A DNA stretch of 64,000 bases from JAUXJB01 sp965226855. Lineage in GTDB: Bacteria; Myxococcota_A; UBA9160; SZUA-336. Location of the stretch: contig CBDDEE010000020.1 in assembly GCA_965226855.1 (NCBI GenBank), positions 1-64,000 of the forward strand, in the 5' to 3' direction. The notes beneath the pieces are model-generated. The model searched no databases, was not told where the DNA came from, and worked only from the letters and a program-made list of their open reading frames with translations. Numbering within the stretch: the first letter of the stretch is position 1; each line of letters begins with the position of its first letter. Both the position numbers and the translations under genes were made by a program. This document shows positions 34,938 to 43,233 of this stretch, piece by piece.

Positions 34938-35924
34938 ATGAACTCAGCTCTCCACAAACTCACGCAGCGGCGGCTCCTGATCATCATGGGCAAAGGCGGC
35001 ACCGGGAAGACCAGCCTCGCTGCTGCCCTGGGTGTTCTCGCTGCGCGGCACGGCATCGAGACGGCGGTGATCGAGGTCGCCCACGAGGCTGCGCTCCCGG
35101 CACTGCTCTCCCCAGATGCCCGGATTCCGGAGGAGTCGCGGAGCCCCCTCGAGGTGGCTCCGCACCTCTCCACGCTTCGCGTGATCCCGAGGGTGGCTCT
35201 GGAGGAATACCTCGAGCTTCAGCTTCCCGTGGCGCGGCTCGCGAGAGCGATCGTCCGCAATGTCGGCTTCCAGCGCTTTCTAGCTGCGGCGCCGGGTTGG
35301 CGCGAGCTGATCACGCTGGGAAAGATCTGGCACCTCGAGCGCCAGCTGCAGGGCGACAGACCCCGGTACGACCTGATCGTGGTCGATGCGCCCGCCACCG
35401 GCCACGGCCTGTCCTTTCTCTCCGTCCCCGGGGTCGTGCTGGACAGCGTGCGACTCGGACCCTTGCGCAGACATACCGACGCGGTCTGGAGGCTGCTGCG
35501 GAATCCCGATCAGACCGTGGTCCTGCCGATCACCCTGCCCGAAGAGCTCCCGGTGCGTGAGACCCTCGAGCTGTGCGCGAAGGTTCGGGGGCTCGGACTG
35601 CGTGCAGGCACGCCGATCGTCAACTGCATCGAAACGCCGCCCCCGATCCCGGACCCCGACTCCCTGCTTGACTTGATCGCCGAGATGCCGCGGAGCAGCT
35701 CGCCTGCGCCGCTGGCCGAGCCCGCCGCACTCGGCGCGTCGCTTCGCCACCAGGTCAGTCGCGCACGCATGCAACGCGAGTTCATCGGCAAGCTCCAGGC
35801 AGGCTGCAACGCAACGCCGCTCGAGCTTCCCTACCTGGTAGAGGGCATCCAGGGTCCCGACGGGGTCGGGCTCCTGGCAGATGCGCTCGAAGCCGCGCTG
35901 GCGCGGGCGGGAGACCAGCAGTGA
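34938..35924 (+). CDS. ArsA-family ATPase, first of a tandem pair
   Basis: A 328-residue SIMIBI ATPase. The P-loop GKGGTGKT (18-25) contains the deviant signature Lys. The switch region is VVDAPATGHGLSFL, close to the DTAPTGH of ArsA/Get3. The C-terminal half carries a predicted hydrophobic/helical region. It overlaps the next ArsA-like gene by four bases (GTGA), so the two are probably a heterodimer rather than the duplicated single chain of E. coli ArsA. No arsB, arsC or arsR is present, so arsenite export is unlikely and membrane-protein targeting or another role is more probable. Confidence 0.9.
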   Translation: MNSALHKLTQRRLLIIMGKGGTGKTSLAAALGVLAARHGIETAVIEVAHEAALPALLSPDARIPEESRSPLEVAPHLSTLRVIPRVALEEYLELQLPVARLARAIVRNVGFQRFLAAAPGWRELITLGKIWHLERQLQGDRPRYDLIVVDAPATGHGLSFLSVPGVVLDSVRLGPLRRHTDAVWRLLRNPDQTVVLPITLPEELPVRETLELCAKVRGLGLRAGTPIVNCIETPPPIPDPDSLLDLIAEMPRSSSPAPLAEPAALGASLRHQVSRARMQREFIGKLQAGCNATPLELPYLVEGIQGPDGVGLLADALEAALARAGDQQ

Positions 35925-37099
35925 GGCCAGAGGCATGGCTCGACCTGCGGATCCTTGTGACCGTCGGCACCGGCGGGGTGGGCAAGACGACGGTCAGCGC
36001 CGCGATCGGGCTCGAGGCCGCACGCCGCGGCAAGCACGTTCTCGTCCTGACGATCGACCCCGCCCGGCGCCTGGCAGACGCCCTCGGCGTCGAGGAGCTG
36101 GACCACGAGCCTCGGAGGGTGCCTCATCTGCAGCGTGGAGCGCGGGAGGGCGCAGCCGGCGGAGCGCTGGACGCGATGATGCTCGACACCAAGCGGACCT
36201 TCGACGAGCTGGTCACGCGCTTCTCCCCTGACGAGGAATCTCGGGAGCGGATCTTCGCCAACCCGATCTACCGCAATCTGACCGACGCTCTCGCGGGCAG
36301 CCGCGAGTACTCCGCCATGGCGAAGCTGCACCAGCTTCATCGCGACGCCGACTACGATCTAATCGTGGTCGACACGCCACCGGCGAATCACGCGCTCGAC
36401 TTCTTCGACACGCCGCGCCGACTGGCCGGCTTTCTCGACAGTGGTTTCCTGAGGGTTCTGCTTCACCCCGCCGCCGCCGTCGGACGGACCGGCTTTCGCT
36501 TGTTTCGCTTCGGCTCGGAGCTCGTACTACGGGCGCTCGAGCGCATCACGGGGATCGAATTCCTGTCCGCGATTGCGGAGTTCCTCCTGGCGTTCGAGGC
36601 GATGCTCGAAGGCTTCACGGAGCAGGGCCGCGAGGTCGAACGTCTGCTGCGAGATCCCTCGTGCGGCTTCGTTCTGGTGGTGGGGCCGGATGCCGAGCAG
36701 GCACGGAGAGCCCAGTTGTTCTGGCAGCGGCTCGAAGCCGAGCAGCTGCAACTGGCCGGAGTGGTCTTGAACCGCGTTCACGTGTGGTCGGAGGGCGCGC
36801 CCCCCCCGCCCCTGGGGGAAGCGGAGCGATGGCGAGCAATCGAGTGGGTGCGGAAGGAGCTCGCGGACCGAGGGTGCGAGCCCGTTTCCGCCGATCTGGC
36901 GAAGGCTCTGATCGCGAGCGCCGAGCGGCTGGCTGCACTGGCTCGACGAGACGGCGCGGTGCGGAAGGGACTGGACAAGACGCTCGCGCCGCAGCGGGCA
37001 GAGGTGCTCTTGATCCCGCTCTTCGCCGAGGACGTCCACGCCCTCGATACGCTGGGATGGATGGGGCAGAGAATCTTCAGCGAGGCAAGCGATGGCTGA
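35921..37099 (+). CDS. ArsA-family ATPase, second of a tandem pair
   Basis: A 392-residue ArsA/Get3-like ATPase. The N-terminus VTVGTGGVGKTTVSAAIGLEAARRG includes the P-loop, LTIDPARRLADALG follows, and switch II is VVDTPPANHALDFF. The Cys pair that binds zinc in Get3 and the arsenite-binding Cys of ArsA are not evident. A GTG start overlaps the stop of the first ArsA-like gene. It ends eight bases inside a 115-residue helical protein, so three genes are translationally linked. A heterodimeric targeting ATPase is my inference. Confidence 0.9.
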   Translation: MRPEAWLDLRILVTVGTGGVGKTTVSAAIGLEAARRGKHVLVLTIDPARRLADALGVEELDHEPRRVPHLQRGAREGAAGGALDAMMLDTKRTFDELVTRFSPDEESRERIFANPIYRNLTDALAGSREYSAMAKLHQLHRDADYDLIVVDTPPANHALDFFDTPRRLAGFLDSGFLRVLLHPAAAVGRTGFRLFRFGSELVLRALERITGIEFLSAIAEFLLAFEAMLEGFTEQGREVERLLRDPSCGFVLVVGPDAEQARRAQLFWQRLEAEQLQLAGVVLNRVHVWSEGAPPPPLGEAERWRAIEWVRKELADRGCEPVSADLAKALIASAERLAALARRDGAVRKGLDKTLAPQRAEVLLIPLFAEDVHALDTLGWMGQRIFSEASDG

Positions 37100-37439
37100 G
37101 CGCTCCCCCCTGCTGCTCGAGCTGGCGCAAGCCGTCGACGAGCTGCTCCAGGCGGCTGCGCGGACCAGCTCGGACCTGCGCCGCCGGGCCGAAGGCGGCA
37201 AGGGGCCCGACACCCCGGGTCGGCTGGCCGAGCTGCTCGCCCACACTCTCGACCGGGTAGAGGGGCCGGCGATCGCGTCGCTTCGCAGCGGGCTGCGCCA
37301 GGAGTTGCAGCGGTGGGCCGTCCGCGCCGACCGCGATCCGAGCGCGGCACGCGTTCGCGACGTGATCGCGGCCCTGCTCACGATGCTGGAGCCGGACCCG
37401 AGCGCAACGTGCAAAGCCCGTGGACGCAGAACTCCTTGA
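37092..37439 (+). CDS. Small helical protein of the ArsA-like operon
   Basis: A 115-residue protein I cannot assign. It is almost entirely predicted helix, rich in Ala, Leu, Arg and Glu (LLLELAQAVDELLQAAART, then RLAELLAHTLDRVEG and ELQRWAVRAD). ATG at 37092 overlaps the second ArsA-like gene by eight bases. No Cys ladder or membrane segment is seen; one Cys is near the C-terminus. The position suggests an accessory subunit of the ArsA-like pair. Confidence 0.7.
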   Translation: MAERSPLLLELAQAVDELLQAAARTSSDLRRRAEGGKGPDTPGRLAELLAHTLDRVEGPAIASLRSGLRQELQRWAVRADRDPSAARVRDVIAALLTMLEPDPSATCKARGRRTP

Positions 37440-37463
37440 AGGTTTGACGGGCTGCGGCCGCGG

Positions 37464-38003
37464 GTGGATACTCGCAAGCCGATGGCGGTACTGATCAAAC
37501 GCTATGCGAATCGCAAGCTCTACAACACCGAGTCCAGTCGTTACATCACCCTCAAGGGCATCTCGGAACTCGTGCGTGAGGGCAGGGACATTCGTGTCAT
37601 CGACAACGAGTCGGGCGATGAGATCACGCCCATCGTCCTGTCCCAGATTCTCGTCGACGACCAGAAGCAGAACCGGGACAACAACGCGCTACCGGGCACG
37701 CTGCTGACGGAGCTGATCCAGCGCAGTGGCGACGCCCTCTACACACTGTTCCGTCGCTCGATGAACGACGTGCACGAGAACATCAGCGACGCGCGCGACA
37801 ACGTTCGGCGCTGGATGAATACGGGCGAAGGCGAGTCCACCGTGGACGTATCAGAGATCTCGACCGCAGTTCATGAAGCCGTCGAACGGGTCCTGCGCGT
37901 CATCGACCTCCCTACCCGGGCGGACCTGGATGCCCTGAACAAGAACCTCGAGCGCCTCACCGCCGCCCTCGAGTCCTTCGACGGGCGCTTGGACGGCAGC
38001 TAG
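37464..38003 (+). CDS. phaR: PHA/PHB synthesis regulator, PhaR-type DNA-binding domain
   Basis: A 179-residue protein. The N-terminal ~60 residues are the PhaR DNA-binding domain (LIKRYANRKLYNTESSRYITL), followed by the short PHB accumulation regulatory segment and a C-terminal helical region (residues ~100-175) with charged heptads. In PHA-producing bacteria such proteins repress phasin genes and bind the granule surface. No PHA synthase or phasin gene is in the window. GTG at 37464 gives MDTRKPMAV; ATG at 37482 fits the usual start of the family. It is 24 bases after the ArsA-like operon and may be co-transcribed. Confidence 0.88.
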   Translation: MDTRKPMAVLIKRYANRKLYNTESSRYITLKGISELVREGRDIRVIDNESGDEITPIVLSQILVDDQKQNRDNNALPGTLLTELIQRSGDALYTLFRRSMNDVHENISDARDNVRRWMNTGEGESTVDVSEISTAVHEAVERVLRVIDLPTRADLDALNKNLERLTAALESFDGRLDGS

Positions 38004-38092
38004 CCGAGGTCCGCTGCAGCTGCCGCGGCGCGGTAAGCGGATCGGCGTCGACGACGAAAACACCGAGCAGAACTAGGTACTCGGACGCACCC

Positions 38093-38146
38093 AAGAATAG
38101 GGCTTCGCCAACGCCAGCAGTTAGTTGCGTCTCGTCAGCTATTCTT
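38093..38146. repeat. Imperfectly placed 8-bp inverted repeat in convergent gap
   Basis: AAGAATAG (38093-38100) and CTATTCTT (38139-38146) are perfect inverse complements separated by 38 bases. They lie in the 216-base gap between the converging phaR and plsC-like genes. The long loop makes a simple terminator doubtful. I see no gene in this gap. Confidence 0.35.
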
Positions 38147-38219
38147 CGGCTTCCATCTCGCCGTGCAGGCTCACAGCTCGATCCGATCGCGTCGCTGCGT
38201 TACGAGTAGGCGAGCCGGC

Positions 38220-39233
38220 TTACACCAGCTGGCGGTCGCTCTCCAGCAGGGATTGAATCGTGCTCCGGACCTGTTCGCGGACGCGGTTTACGAAGAGGGG
38301 ATCGTCCTGACGCTCCAGGGCGACGTCGTCGAAGAAGATGGGGTCGCCGAAGCGGATGCGCCACTGGCTGGGGAGGGGGATCAGTCCGAGCGGGCCCAGC
38401 AGCGGGAACGTCGGGGTGAGCGGTAAGGGAAAGCCGAGCAGCTGCCGTGTGAGCGGTGGGACCGCGAGTACGGGGTGGACCTCTTCCGCGCCCTTCACCG
38501 CGACCGGGACCAGCACCGCTCGCCGACGCACGGCGAGCGAGACGAACCCACCCCGACCGAAGCGCTGCAGCTTGTAGCGCTCGTGGTATGCCTTGAGGGC
38601 ACCCTGTTGCCCCTCCGGAAAGGCCACGACCCAGTGGCCGCTCGCGAGCAGGCGGTCCGCGTTCTCTCGACAGGCGCGGACTCCGCCGAGGCGGGCCAGG
38701 AGGGGCTGAGCAAACGGCAGCGTGGACAGCCAGTCGGCGACGAGAAAGCGCGGGCGTCGACGCGAGGGGTGCTCGCGCTCCACGGCGTGGGCAATCATGA
38801 GGCCGTCGTACGGGAGCACGCCCGAGCGGTTCGCCACGAACAGCACGGGTCCCCGGTCCGGGATGTCCTTGGCTCCCACGGTCCGGACGCGCCACCAGGT
38901 GTCATACAGGAAGTCCAGCAGCACGCGGGCGCGCTCCACGTGCTCGGGCTCAAGTCCGAACTCGTCGATGCTCTCGGAGATGCACGGTCGCTCAGTCGTG
39001 AAGACCCTCCCGCGCAGCCCGTCGTAGAGCTCCACCAAGCTCAGCTCCTCGAACCGGCGGCGGAGCCATGTGAGGACTCCGCCTGACGGATTCGGGGCCT
39101 CCACGGCGCGCTGACTCTGGGATCCGAAGCCCTGCTCGAGCTGCGCGCGCAGCCCCGCGATGGAGGCGCGCAGCTCGAGCAGCTCCAGACTCGACGAGCC
39201 GAGCTTCGACGCCGGTTGTGGCTCCTCGCTCAT
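38220..39233 (-). CDS. PlsC-like acyltransferase with Arg at the usual catalytic His
   Basis: A 337-residue lysophospholipid/glycerolipid acyltransferase family protein. An N-terminal coiled region (residues ~10-40) precedes the acyltransferase fold. Motif I reads VANRSGVLPYDGL, where family members often have NHSG-x-x-P-x-D, so the His is Arg. Motif III is AFPEGQQGALK and motif IV is VLVPVAVKGAEE. The acceptor is unknown. ATG at 39233 overlaps the stop of the upstream SDR gene (ATGA); the longer frame to 39344 lies inside that gene. The loss of His could mean altered chemistry or an inactive scaffold. Confidence 0.88.
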   Translation of the reverse strand: MSEEPQPASKLGSSSLELLELRASIAGLRAQLEQGFGSQSQRAVEAPNPSGGVLTWLRRRFEELSLVELYDGLRGRVFTTERPCISESIDEFGLEPEHVERARVLLDFLYDTWWRVRTVGAKDIPDRGPVLFVANRSGVLPYDGLMIAHAVEREHPSRRRPRFLVADWLSTLPFAQPLLARLGGVRACRENADRLLASGHWVVAFPEGQQGALKAYHERYKLQRFGRGGFVSLAVRRRAVLVPVAVKGAEEVHPVLAVPPLTRQLLGFPLPLTPTFPLLGPLGLIPLPSQWRIRFGDPIFFDDVALERQDDPLFVNRVREQVRSTIQSLLESDRQLV

Positions 39234-40210
39234 CGGTACTTTCTGAGCTTGCGACTGACGACAAAGCTCATCCACGCCTCTTTCGTCGTGTACTCCGGCT
39301 CGAAGCCCAGCACGCTTCGCGCCCGCTCCGTGTCGACGACCCAAAGGAAGCGAAGGTAGTCGTAGAATGCGGCCGGCGAGTCACCAGTTCTCAAGAGCGA
39401 GTTGAGGAAGTCGAGTCGGTAGAGAAGTGGGTGAGGCCAGGGGAGCGAGCGCTTTCCAGCGAGCCGCAGGAGTGTGGAGAGTGGCAGCACGCCAGTGCCT
39501 GCCAGGTTGAAGGGACCTGACACATCTCGCGCGAGCACGAGCTCCACCGCCCGCAGAAGATCATCTTCGTGCAGGAACTGCATCAGCGGGTCGTAGCCCA
39601 GTAGAGTCGTCACGCTCCGCCCGGAGAAGTGCCGAGTTACCGCCCCTTCGACCGTCGGCCCGGCGACCCAGCACGGACGCAGCGACGTGACCACGAGCTG
39701 CGGGTGGCGCCTGGCAAAAATCCACAGCAGGCCCTCCATCTCAGCCCGGTCCCGAACGGAGTGCGATGCAGGATGGGCGCGCAGACGTTGCTCCTCGCCG
39801 AGAAAGTTCAGGTTGTCCGGATGGGCTCCATACACCTCCGCGCTGCTCATGACCACGAGCTTGTGCACATCCGCTGCAGCGCAGGCATTCATCACGTGCA
39901 GTGACCCGATCAGCTCGAGCTCGTGCGATTCCCCCACGTCATGGGAGGGCTGCGTCAGGAAGGCGGAGTGCAGCACCACCTCACAGCGCTCCTTCTGGAG
40001 AATCTCCGCTACGACACCGTCCGCTGTCGGCTCTGTCAGGTCCACGCGGTGGAAGCGCACGCGCCCTTCGAGTCGGGCTGGCAGGCGCTTGTCGAGCGCG
40101 ACCACCTCCGTGGCCGGGTCGAGCTCGCTCAGGCGTTCCGCCAGACGGCCGCCGACAAAGCTCGCTAACCCCGTGATCGCTACGCGCCTCGGTTGCTGGC
40201 CTGAGCTCAC
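39230..40210 (-). CDS. NAD(P)-dependent epimerase/dehydratase-like (extended SDR) protein lacking the Tyr/Lys pair
   Basis: A 326-residue Rossmann protein. The dinucleotide loop is TGLASFVGGRLAE and VVALDKR follows, then VDLTEP and VVMSSAEVYGA. Where extended SDRs have YxxxK, the sequence reads SHSVRDRAEME, so neither catalytic residue is kept. It likely binds NAD(P) or a sugar nucleotide without classical oxidation. GTG at 40210 gives a start close to the Rossmann strand; GTG at 40234 is possible. It overlaps the acyltransferase by four bases, so a joint role in lipid or glycolipid modification is likely. Confidence 0.86.
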   Translation of the reverse strand: MSSGQQPRRVAITGLASFVGGRLAERLSELDPATEVVALDKRLPARLEGRVRFHRVDLTEPTADGVVAEILQKERCEVVLHSAFLTQPSHDVGESHELELIGSLHVMNACAAADVHKLVVMSSAEVYGAHPDNLNFLGEEQRLRAHPASHSVRDRAEMEGLLWIFARRHPQLVVTSLRPCWVAGPTVEGAVTRHFSGRSVTTLLGYDPLMQFLHEDDLLRAVELVLARDVSGPFNLAGTGVLPLSTLLRLAGKRSLPWPHPLLYRLDFLNSLLRTGDSPAAFYDYLRFLWVVDTERARSVLGFEPEYTTKEAWMSFVVSRKLRKYR

Positions 40211-40289
40211 GCAAGCGACATATGCGGCAGGCACGGAGTGGTGTCAATCGCTAGTGTGAGGTTCACGGATCCACGCCGGGCAGGCACCC

Positions 40290-41342
40290 ATGTCAGACTC
40301 TCGACCGCTACTCGTTCGGCACCCGCGGTTTCGGGAGCACGCGGCCCGTGGATCCCACCCCGAGTGTCCAGAGCGACTCATTGCCATCGACCGCGCCTTG
40401 GAGCCACTGCAGGGCGAGCTCCGTGAGGTCGAGCTTCGTCCAGCGACCGATGAGGAGATCCTGCGCAGCCACAGCCGCTCGCTCCTCGACGCGCTGCGCG
40501 CTCTCGAGGGGCGGGACGCCCGCATCGACCCCGACACCTACAGCGCGCCCCGTTCGCTCGAGGTCGCCAGGCTCGCGGCCGGCAGTCTGGCGGACGCGGC
40601 GCTCGCCGTCGCCCGGGGAGAGGCACCGAGCGCCTTCGCAGCCCTGCGACCACCGGGCCATCACGCGGAGCAGACTCGCGCGATGGGCTTCTGCCTGCTC
40701 AACCACGTCGCGATCGCCGCCGAGGCCCTGCGCGAGCAGGCGCGGCTCGAGCGGATCGCGATCGTCGACTGGGACGTGCACCACGGCAACGGCACGCAGC
40801 AGCTCTTCGAGGAAGACAGAGACGTCCTCTACGTCTCGACCCACCAGTATCCCTTCTATCCTGGAACGGGGGCGCTCGAGGAGCGGGGGCACGGGAAGGG
40901 CACGGGGGCGACCGTGAACCTGCCACTTCCTGCCGGATCGGGCGATGCGGAGTACGGACAGCTGTTCGACGAGCTGATCGTTCCGATCCTGCTCGAGTTC
41001 GAGCCGGAGCTGATCCTGGTCTCGGCCGGCTTCGACGCCCACACTCGCGATCCCCTCGGGTCCATGAACGTGAGCACCGCGACCTTCGGGCTGTTCGCTG
41101 CACGTCTGCGCGGCGTCGCGGAGGAGACGTGTGGAGGACGCCTGGTGATCGCGCTCGAGGGGGGCTACGACCTCGAAGCCCTGGGTGCGAGCGTCGCCCA
41201 GGTGGCCGGAGTCCTGCTCGCTCCCGAGCTTCCCCGAGACAGCTTTCCCGCACCATCCCCGGCTGGCCGTCAACTGGTTCAGAGATTTGCGCAGGCTCAC
41301 GGGGAGCAGTGGCACGATTTGGCCGGAGCAGCCCCAGGATGA
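40290..41342 (+). CDS. Histone deacetylase-family (acetylpolyamine/acetoin utilisation-type) hydrolase
   Basis: A 350-residue zinc deacetylase. The active site is complete: LRPPGHHAEQ (His124, His125), DWDVHHGNG (zinc ligands Asp162, His164), SAGFDAHTRDPLG (Asp249) and EGGYDLEAL with the transition-state Tyr. Bacterial members deacetylate polyamines or other small acetamides. ATG at 40290 is 79 bases from the divergent SDR gene. The gene ends about 260 bases before mraZ and seems to be separate from dcw. Confidence 0.93.
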   Translation: MSDSRPLLVRHPRFREHAARGSHPECPERLIAIDRALEPLQGELREVELRPATDEEILRSHSRSLLDALRALEGRDARIDPDTYSAPRSLEVARLAAGSLADAALAVARGEAPSAFAALRPPGHHAEQTRAMGFCLLNHVAIAAEALREQARLERIAIVDWDVHHGNGTQQLFEEDRDVLYVSTHQYPFYPGTGALEERGHGKGTGATVNLPLPAGSGDAEYGQLFDELIVPILLEFEPELILVSAGFDAHTRDPLGSMNVSTATFGLFAARLRGVAEETCGGRLVIALEGGYDLEALGASVAQVAGVLLAPELPRDSFPAPSPAGRQLVQRFAQAHGEQWHDLAGAAPG

Positions 41343-41467
41343 ACGTGCCTGGACACCCATGCGCCCCAGATGTTGGGGCCTCCGACACGAAGAACCCCCA
41401 TATCCAGTGGTCCTCATCAGGGCTTCCCGGAATACGCAGAAAGTGCTGAAAACGTTGGATTTTCTGA

Positions 41468-41496
41468 TTGACGGTGGGCTCAAAAAGGGAGATAGT
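41468..41496 (+). promoter_or_regulatory. Predicted dcw promoter (sigma-70 type)
   Basis: TTGACG (41468-41473) and GATAGT (41491-41496) are 17 bases apart, matching five and four of six consensus bases. A start near 41503 would give a leader of about 100 bases before mraZ. GTGGG-type boxes lie in the spacer (41474), across the -10 element (41495) and just downstream (41505). Confidence 0.6.
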
Positions 41497-41515
41497 GGTG
41501 CGCAGTGGGAATGGG
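41495..41515 (+). promoter_or_regulatory. MraZ-box-like operator repeats
   Basis: GTGGT at 41495 and GTGGG at 41505 are exactly ten bases apart, followed by ATGGG at 41511; another GTGGG is at 41474. MraZ binds tandem GTGGG-like repeats spaced about ten bases upstream of its own gene in studied bacteria. The overlap with the -10 element predicts autorepression of the dcw cluster. Confidence 0.55.
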
Positions 41516-41600
41516 TCCCACCGGGCTCACGCGCTGACTGGGGGGGAGCGCTGGCTCTGTGGGGCCCCCTTCCCACCGGTTTGCGTGGGGGCGGGGTTGC

Positions 41601-42005
41601 GTGTTCTTCGGGAGTCACGAGCACGTACTTGACGACAAAGGGCGTACGAGCCTCCCGAAGGAGTTCAGGGACATCCTGAAGGGCCAGAAGGCCGACCCGT
41701 GGCTCACCGCCGGCGCCCACTGCCTGGCAATCTATCCACACGCCCAGTTCGACGAGATCAGGGCCAGACTCACCGAGGACGCACTGCCCGACGCGGAGAT
41801 CGTGCGTCGGCAACGTCTCGTCCTGGGTAACGCCGCCCGTTGCAGGCTCGACGCGCAGGGTCGCATTCTCATACCTCAGACGCTTCGCAAGCACGCCAGG
41901 CTGCAGAGGGACATCGTGTTCGCCGGGCGCGGCACGCTGATCGAGGTCTGGGATCGCACACTGTGGAGAACCGAGATGGATCGGGCGCGCTCGGAGACCG
42001 TGTGA
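41601..42005 (+). CDS. mraZ: Transcriptional regulator MraZ
   Basis: A 134-residue protein made of two AbrB-like repeats. Repeat one has GSHEHVLDDKGRTSLPKEFR; repeat two has NAARCRLDAQGRILIPQTLR. Both keep the DxxGR core. GTG at 41601 gives the canonical length and start; an extended frame upstream lacks family sequence. MraZ forms a ring and represses the dcw operon. Its stop overlaps an alternative GTG of rsmH. Confidence 0.95.
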   Translation: MFFGSHEHVLDDKGRTSLPKEFRDILKGQKADPWLTAGAHCLAIYPHAQFDEIRARLTEDALPDAEIVRRQRLVLGNAARCRLDAQGRILIPQTLRKHARLQRDIVFAGRGTLIEVWDRTLWRTEMDRARSETV

Positions 42006-42007
42006 GG

Positions 42008-42922
42008 ATGCTCCACATCCCCGTGATGCTGGAGCAAGTCGTCCGCCTCCTCCGTCCGCGCTCAGGCCAGGTCATCGTCGACGCAACGCTGGGGGCTGGC
42101 GGGCACGCAGAGCGGATTCTCGACCAGCTGGGGCAGGACGGCCAGCTGATCGGGCTCGATCGCGACGCCGAGGTGCTGGAGCAGGCCGGCATCCGTCTCA
42201 AGCGCTACGGCGACCTCGCGAAGCTCGTGCACGCACGTCTGTCCTTCCTCCGGGAGGTCGTCCGGGGCAGCGGACGCGAGCAGGTAGACGGCGTGCTCAT
42301 GGACCTGGGCGTGTCGTCCTTTCAGCTCGACGAGCTCGAGCGCGGCTTCAGCTTCCGGACAGGAGACACTCCCGCACCGCTCGACATGCGAATGGACCGG
42401 CGCTCCGGCGAGACCGTCGGCCAGCTGCTGGAGCGCTGGGACGAGCCCGAGCTGGTGGACGTGCTGCGCGCGGGGGGAGTTCCCGCGCCGGTTCGGGTCG
42501 GCCGCGCGCTCCGCGCCGCGCTACCGCTCACGACAACGAGCGACCTGCTCGGGGCACTTGCGGGCGTCCGCCTGCCGCGGCGCCGACACCATCCTGCGAC
42601 GCTCGTCTTCCAAGCGTTGCGGATGGCCGTCAACGACGAGCTTGCGGAGCTCGACGCAGGCCTTGAGGCGGCGCTGGACCTTCTCGCTCCCGGGGGCCGG
42701 CTCGCAGTCCTGAGCTACCACTCGGGAGAGGACCGACATGTCAAAGGCTTCCTGGCTCGCGAAGCCAAGGGCTGCATCTGCCCACCCGATCTCCCGGTGT
42801 GCGGCTGTGGTCGCTCGTCGCGGCTGAAGATCCTGGCCCGCGGCGAGCAGGCAAGCGAAACGGAAGTGAGGGCCAACCCGCGGGCTCGCAGCGCGCGCCT
42901 GCGCGGCGCTGAGCGAATATGA
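42008..42922 (+). CDS. rsmH: 16S rRNA (cytosine1402-N4)-methyltransferase
   Basis: A 304-residue SAM-dependent methyltransferase. Motif I is VDATLGAGGHAERIL, and GLDRDAEVL and VLMDLGVSSFQLD follow. The C-terminal SYHSGEDR is typical, although the common form is SFHSLEDR. The helical insert domain is present. ATG at 42008 follows the mraZ stop by two bases; GTG at 42002 would overlap it. It overlaps ftsL by four bases. Confidence 0.95.
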   Translation: MLHIPVMLEQVVRLLRPRSGQVIVDATLGAGGHAERILDQLGQDGQLIGLDRDAEVLEQAGIRLKRYGDLAKLVHARLSFLREVVRGSGREQVDGVLMDLGVSSFQLDELERGFSFRTGDTPAPLDMRMDRRSGETVGQLLERWDEPELVDVLRAGGVPAPVRVGRALRAALPLTTTSDLLGALAGVRLPRRRHHPATLVFQALRMAVNDELAELDAGLEAALDLLAPGGRLAVLSYHSGEDRHVKGFLAREAKGCICPPDLPVCGCGRSSRLKILARGEQASETEVRANPRARSARLRGAERI

Positions 42923-43233
42923 ACGCCCGACTGCGCCGAAGCGGGCACAGCCTACGAACGCTGCTGGCGGGCGTGCTCGGTATCATCGTCGCTGCCGGCT
43001 TCCTCGTCGGCGTGCGCACGGAGATCACGTCGCTGCGCTACCAGCTGCAGAGGCTGCGCAGCGAGGAGTCCCAACTTCGACGCGAGGTGGAGAAGCTCCG
43101 CGTAGAGACGGCCGTGCTGACCGCTCCCGAGCGCCTCGAAGCTCGCGCACTCGAGCTGGGCATGACCTACCCGCACTCCGGGCAGGTCGTCTCGCTCGCC
43201 CAGTCCGGACCCGGTAGCGGAGAAGCGCGGTGA
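42919..43233 (+). CDS. ftsL: Cell division protein FtsL
   Basis: A 104-residue single-pass membrane protein. A basic cytoplasmic start (MNARLRRSGHSLR) precedes a helix near residues 15-34 and a leucine-rich coiled coil (ITSLRYQLQRLRSEESQLRR). It should form the FtsQLB-type complex, although no FtsB is in the window. Identification rests on size, topology and position between rsmH and ftsI. Confidence 0.88.
   Translation: MNARLRRSGHSLRTLLAGVLGIIVAAGFLVGVRTEITSLRYQLQRLRSEESQLRREVEKLRVETAVLTAPERLEARALELGMTYPHSGQVVSLAQSGPGSGEAR

Noticed and set aside
34938..37099. Arsenite efflux operon
   Set aside because: The two ATPases are ArsA-like, but there are no ArsB, ArsR, ArsC or ArsD genes and no arsenite-binding Cys pattern.
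38004..38219. Possible small RNA or terminator in the gap between phaR and the plsC-like gene
   Set aside because: Only an 8-bp inverted repeat with a 38-base loop is present and no promoter is visible, so I do not call an RNA gene.
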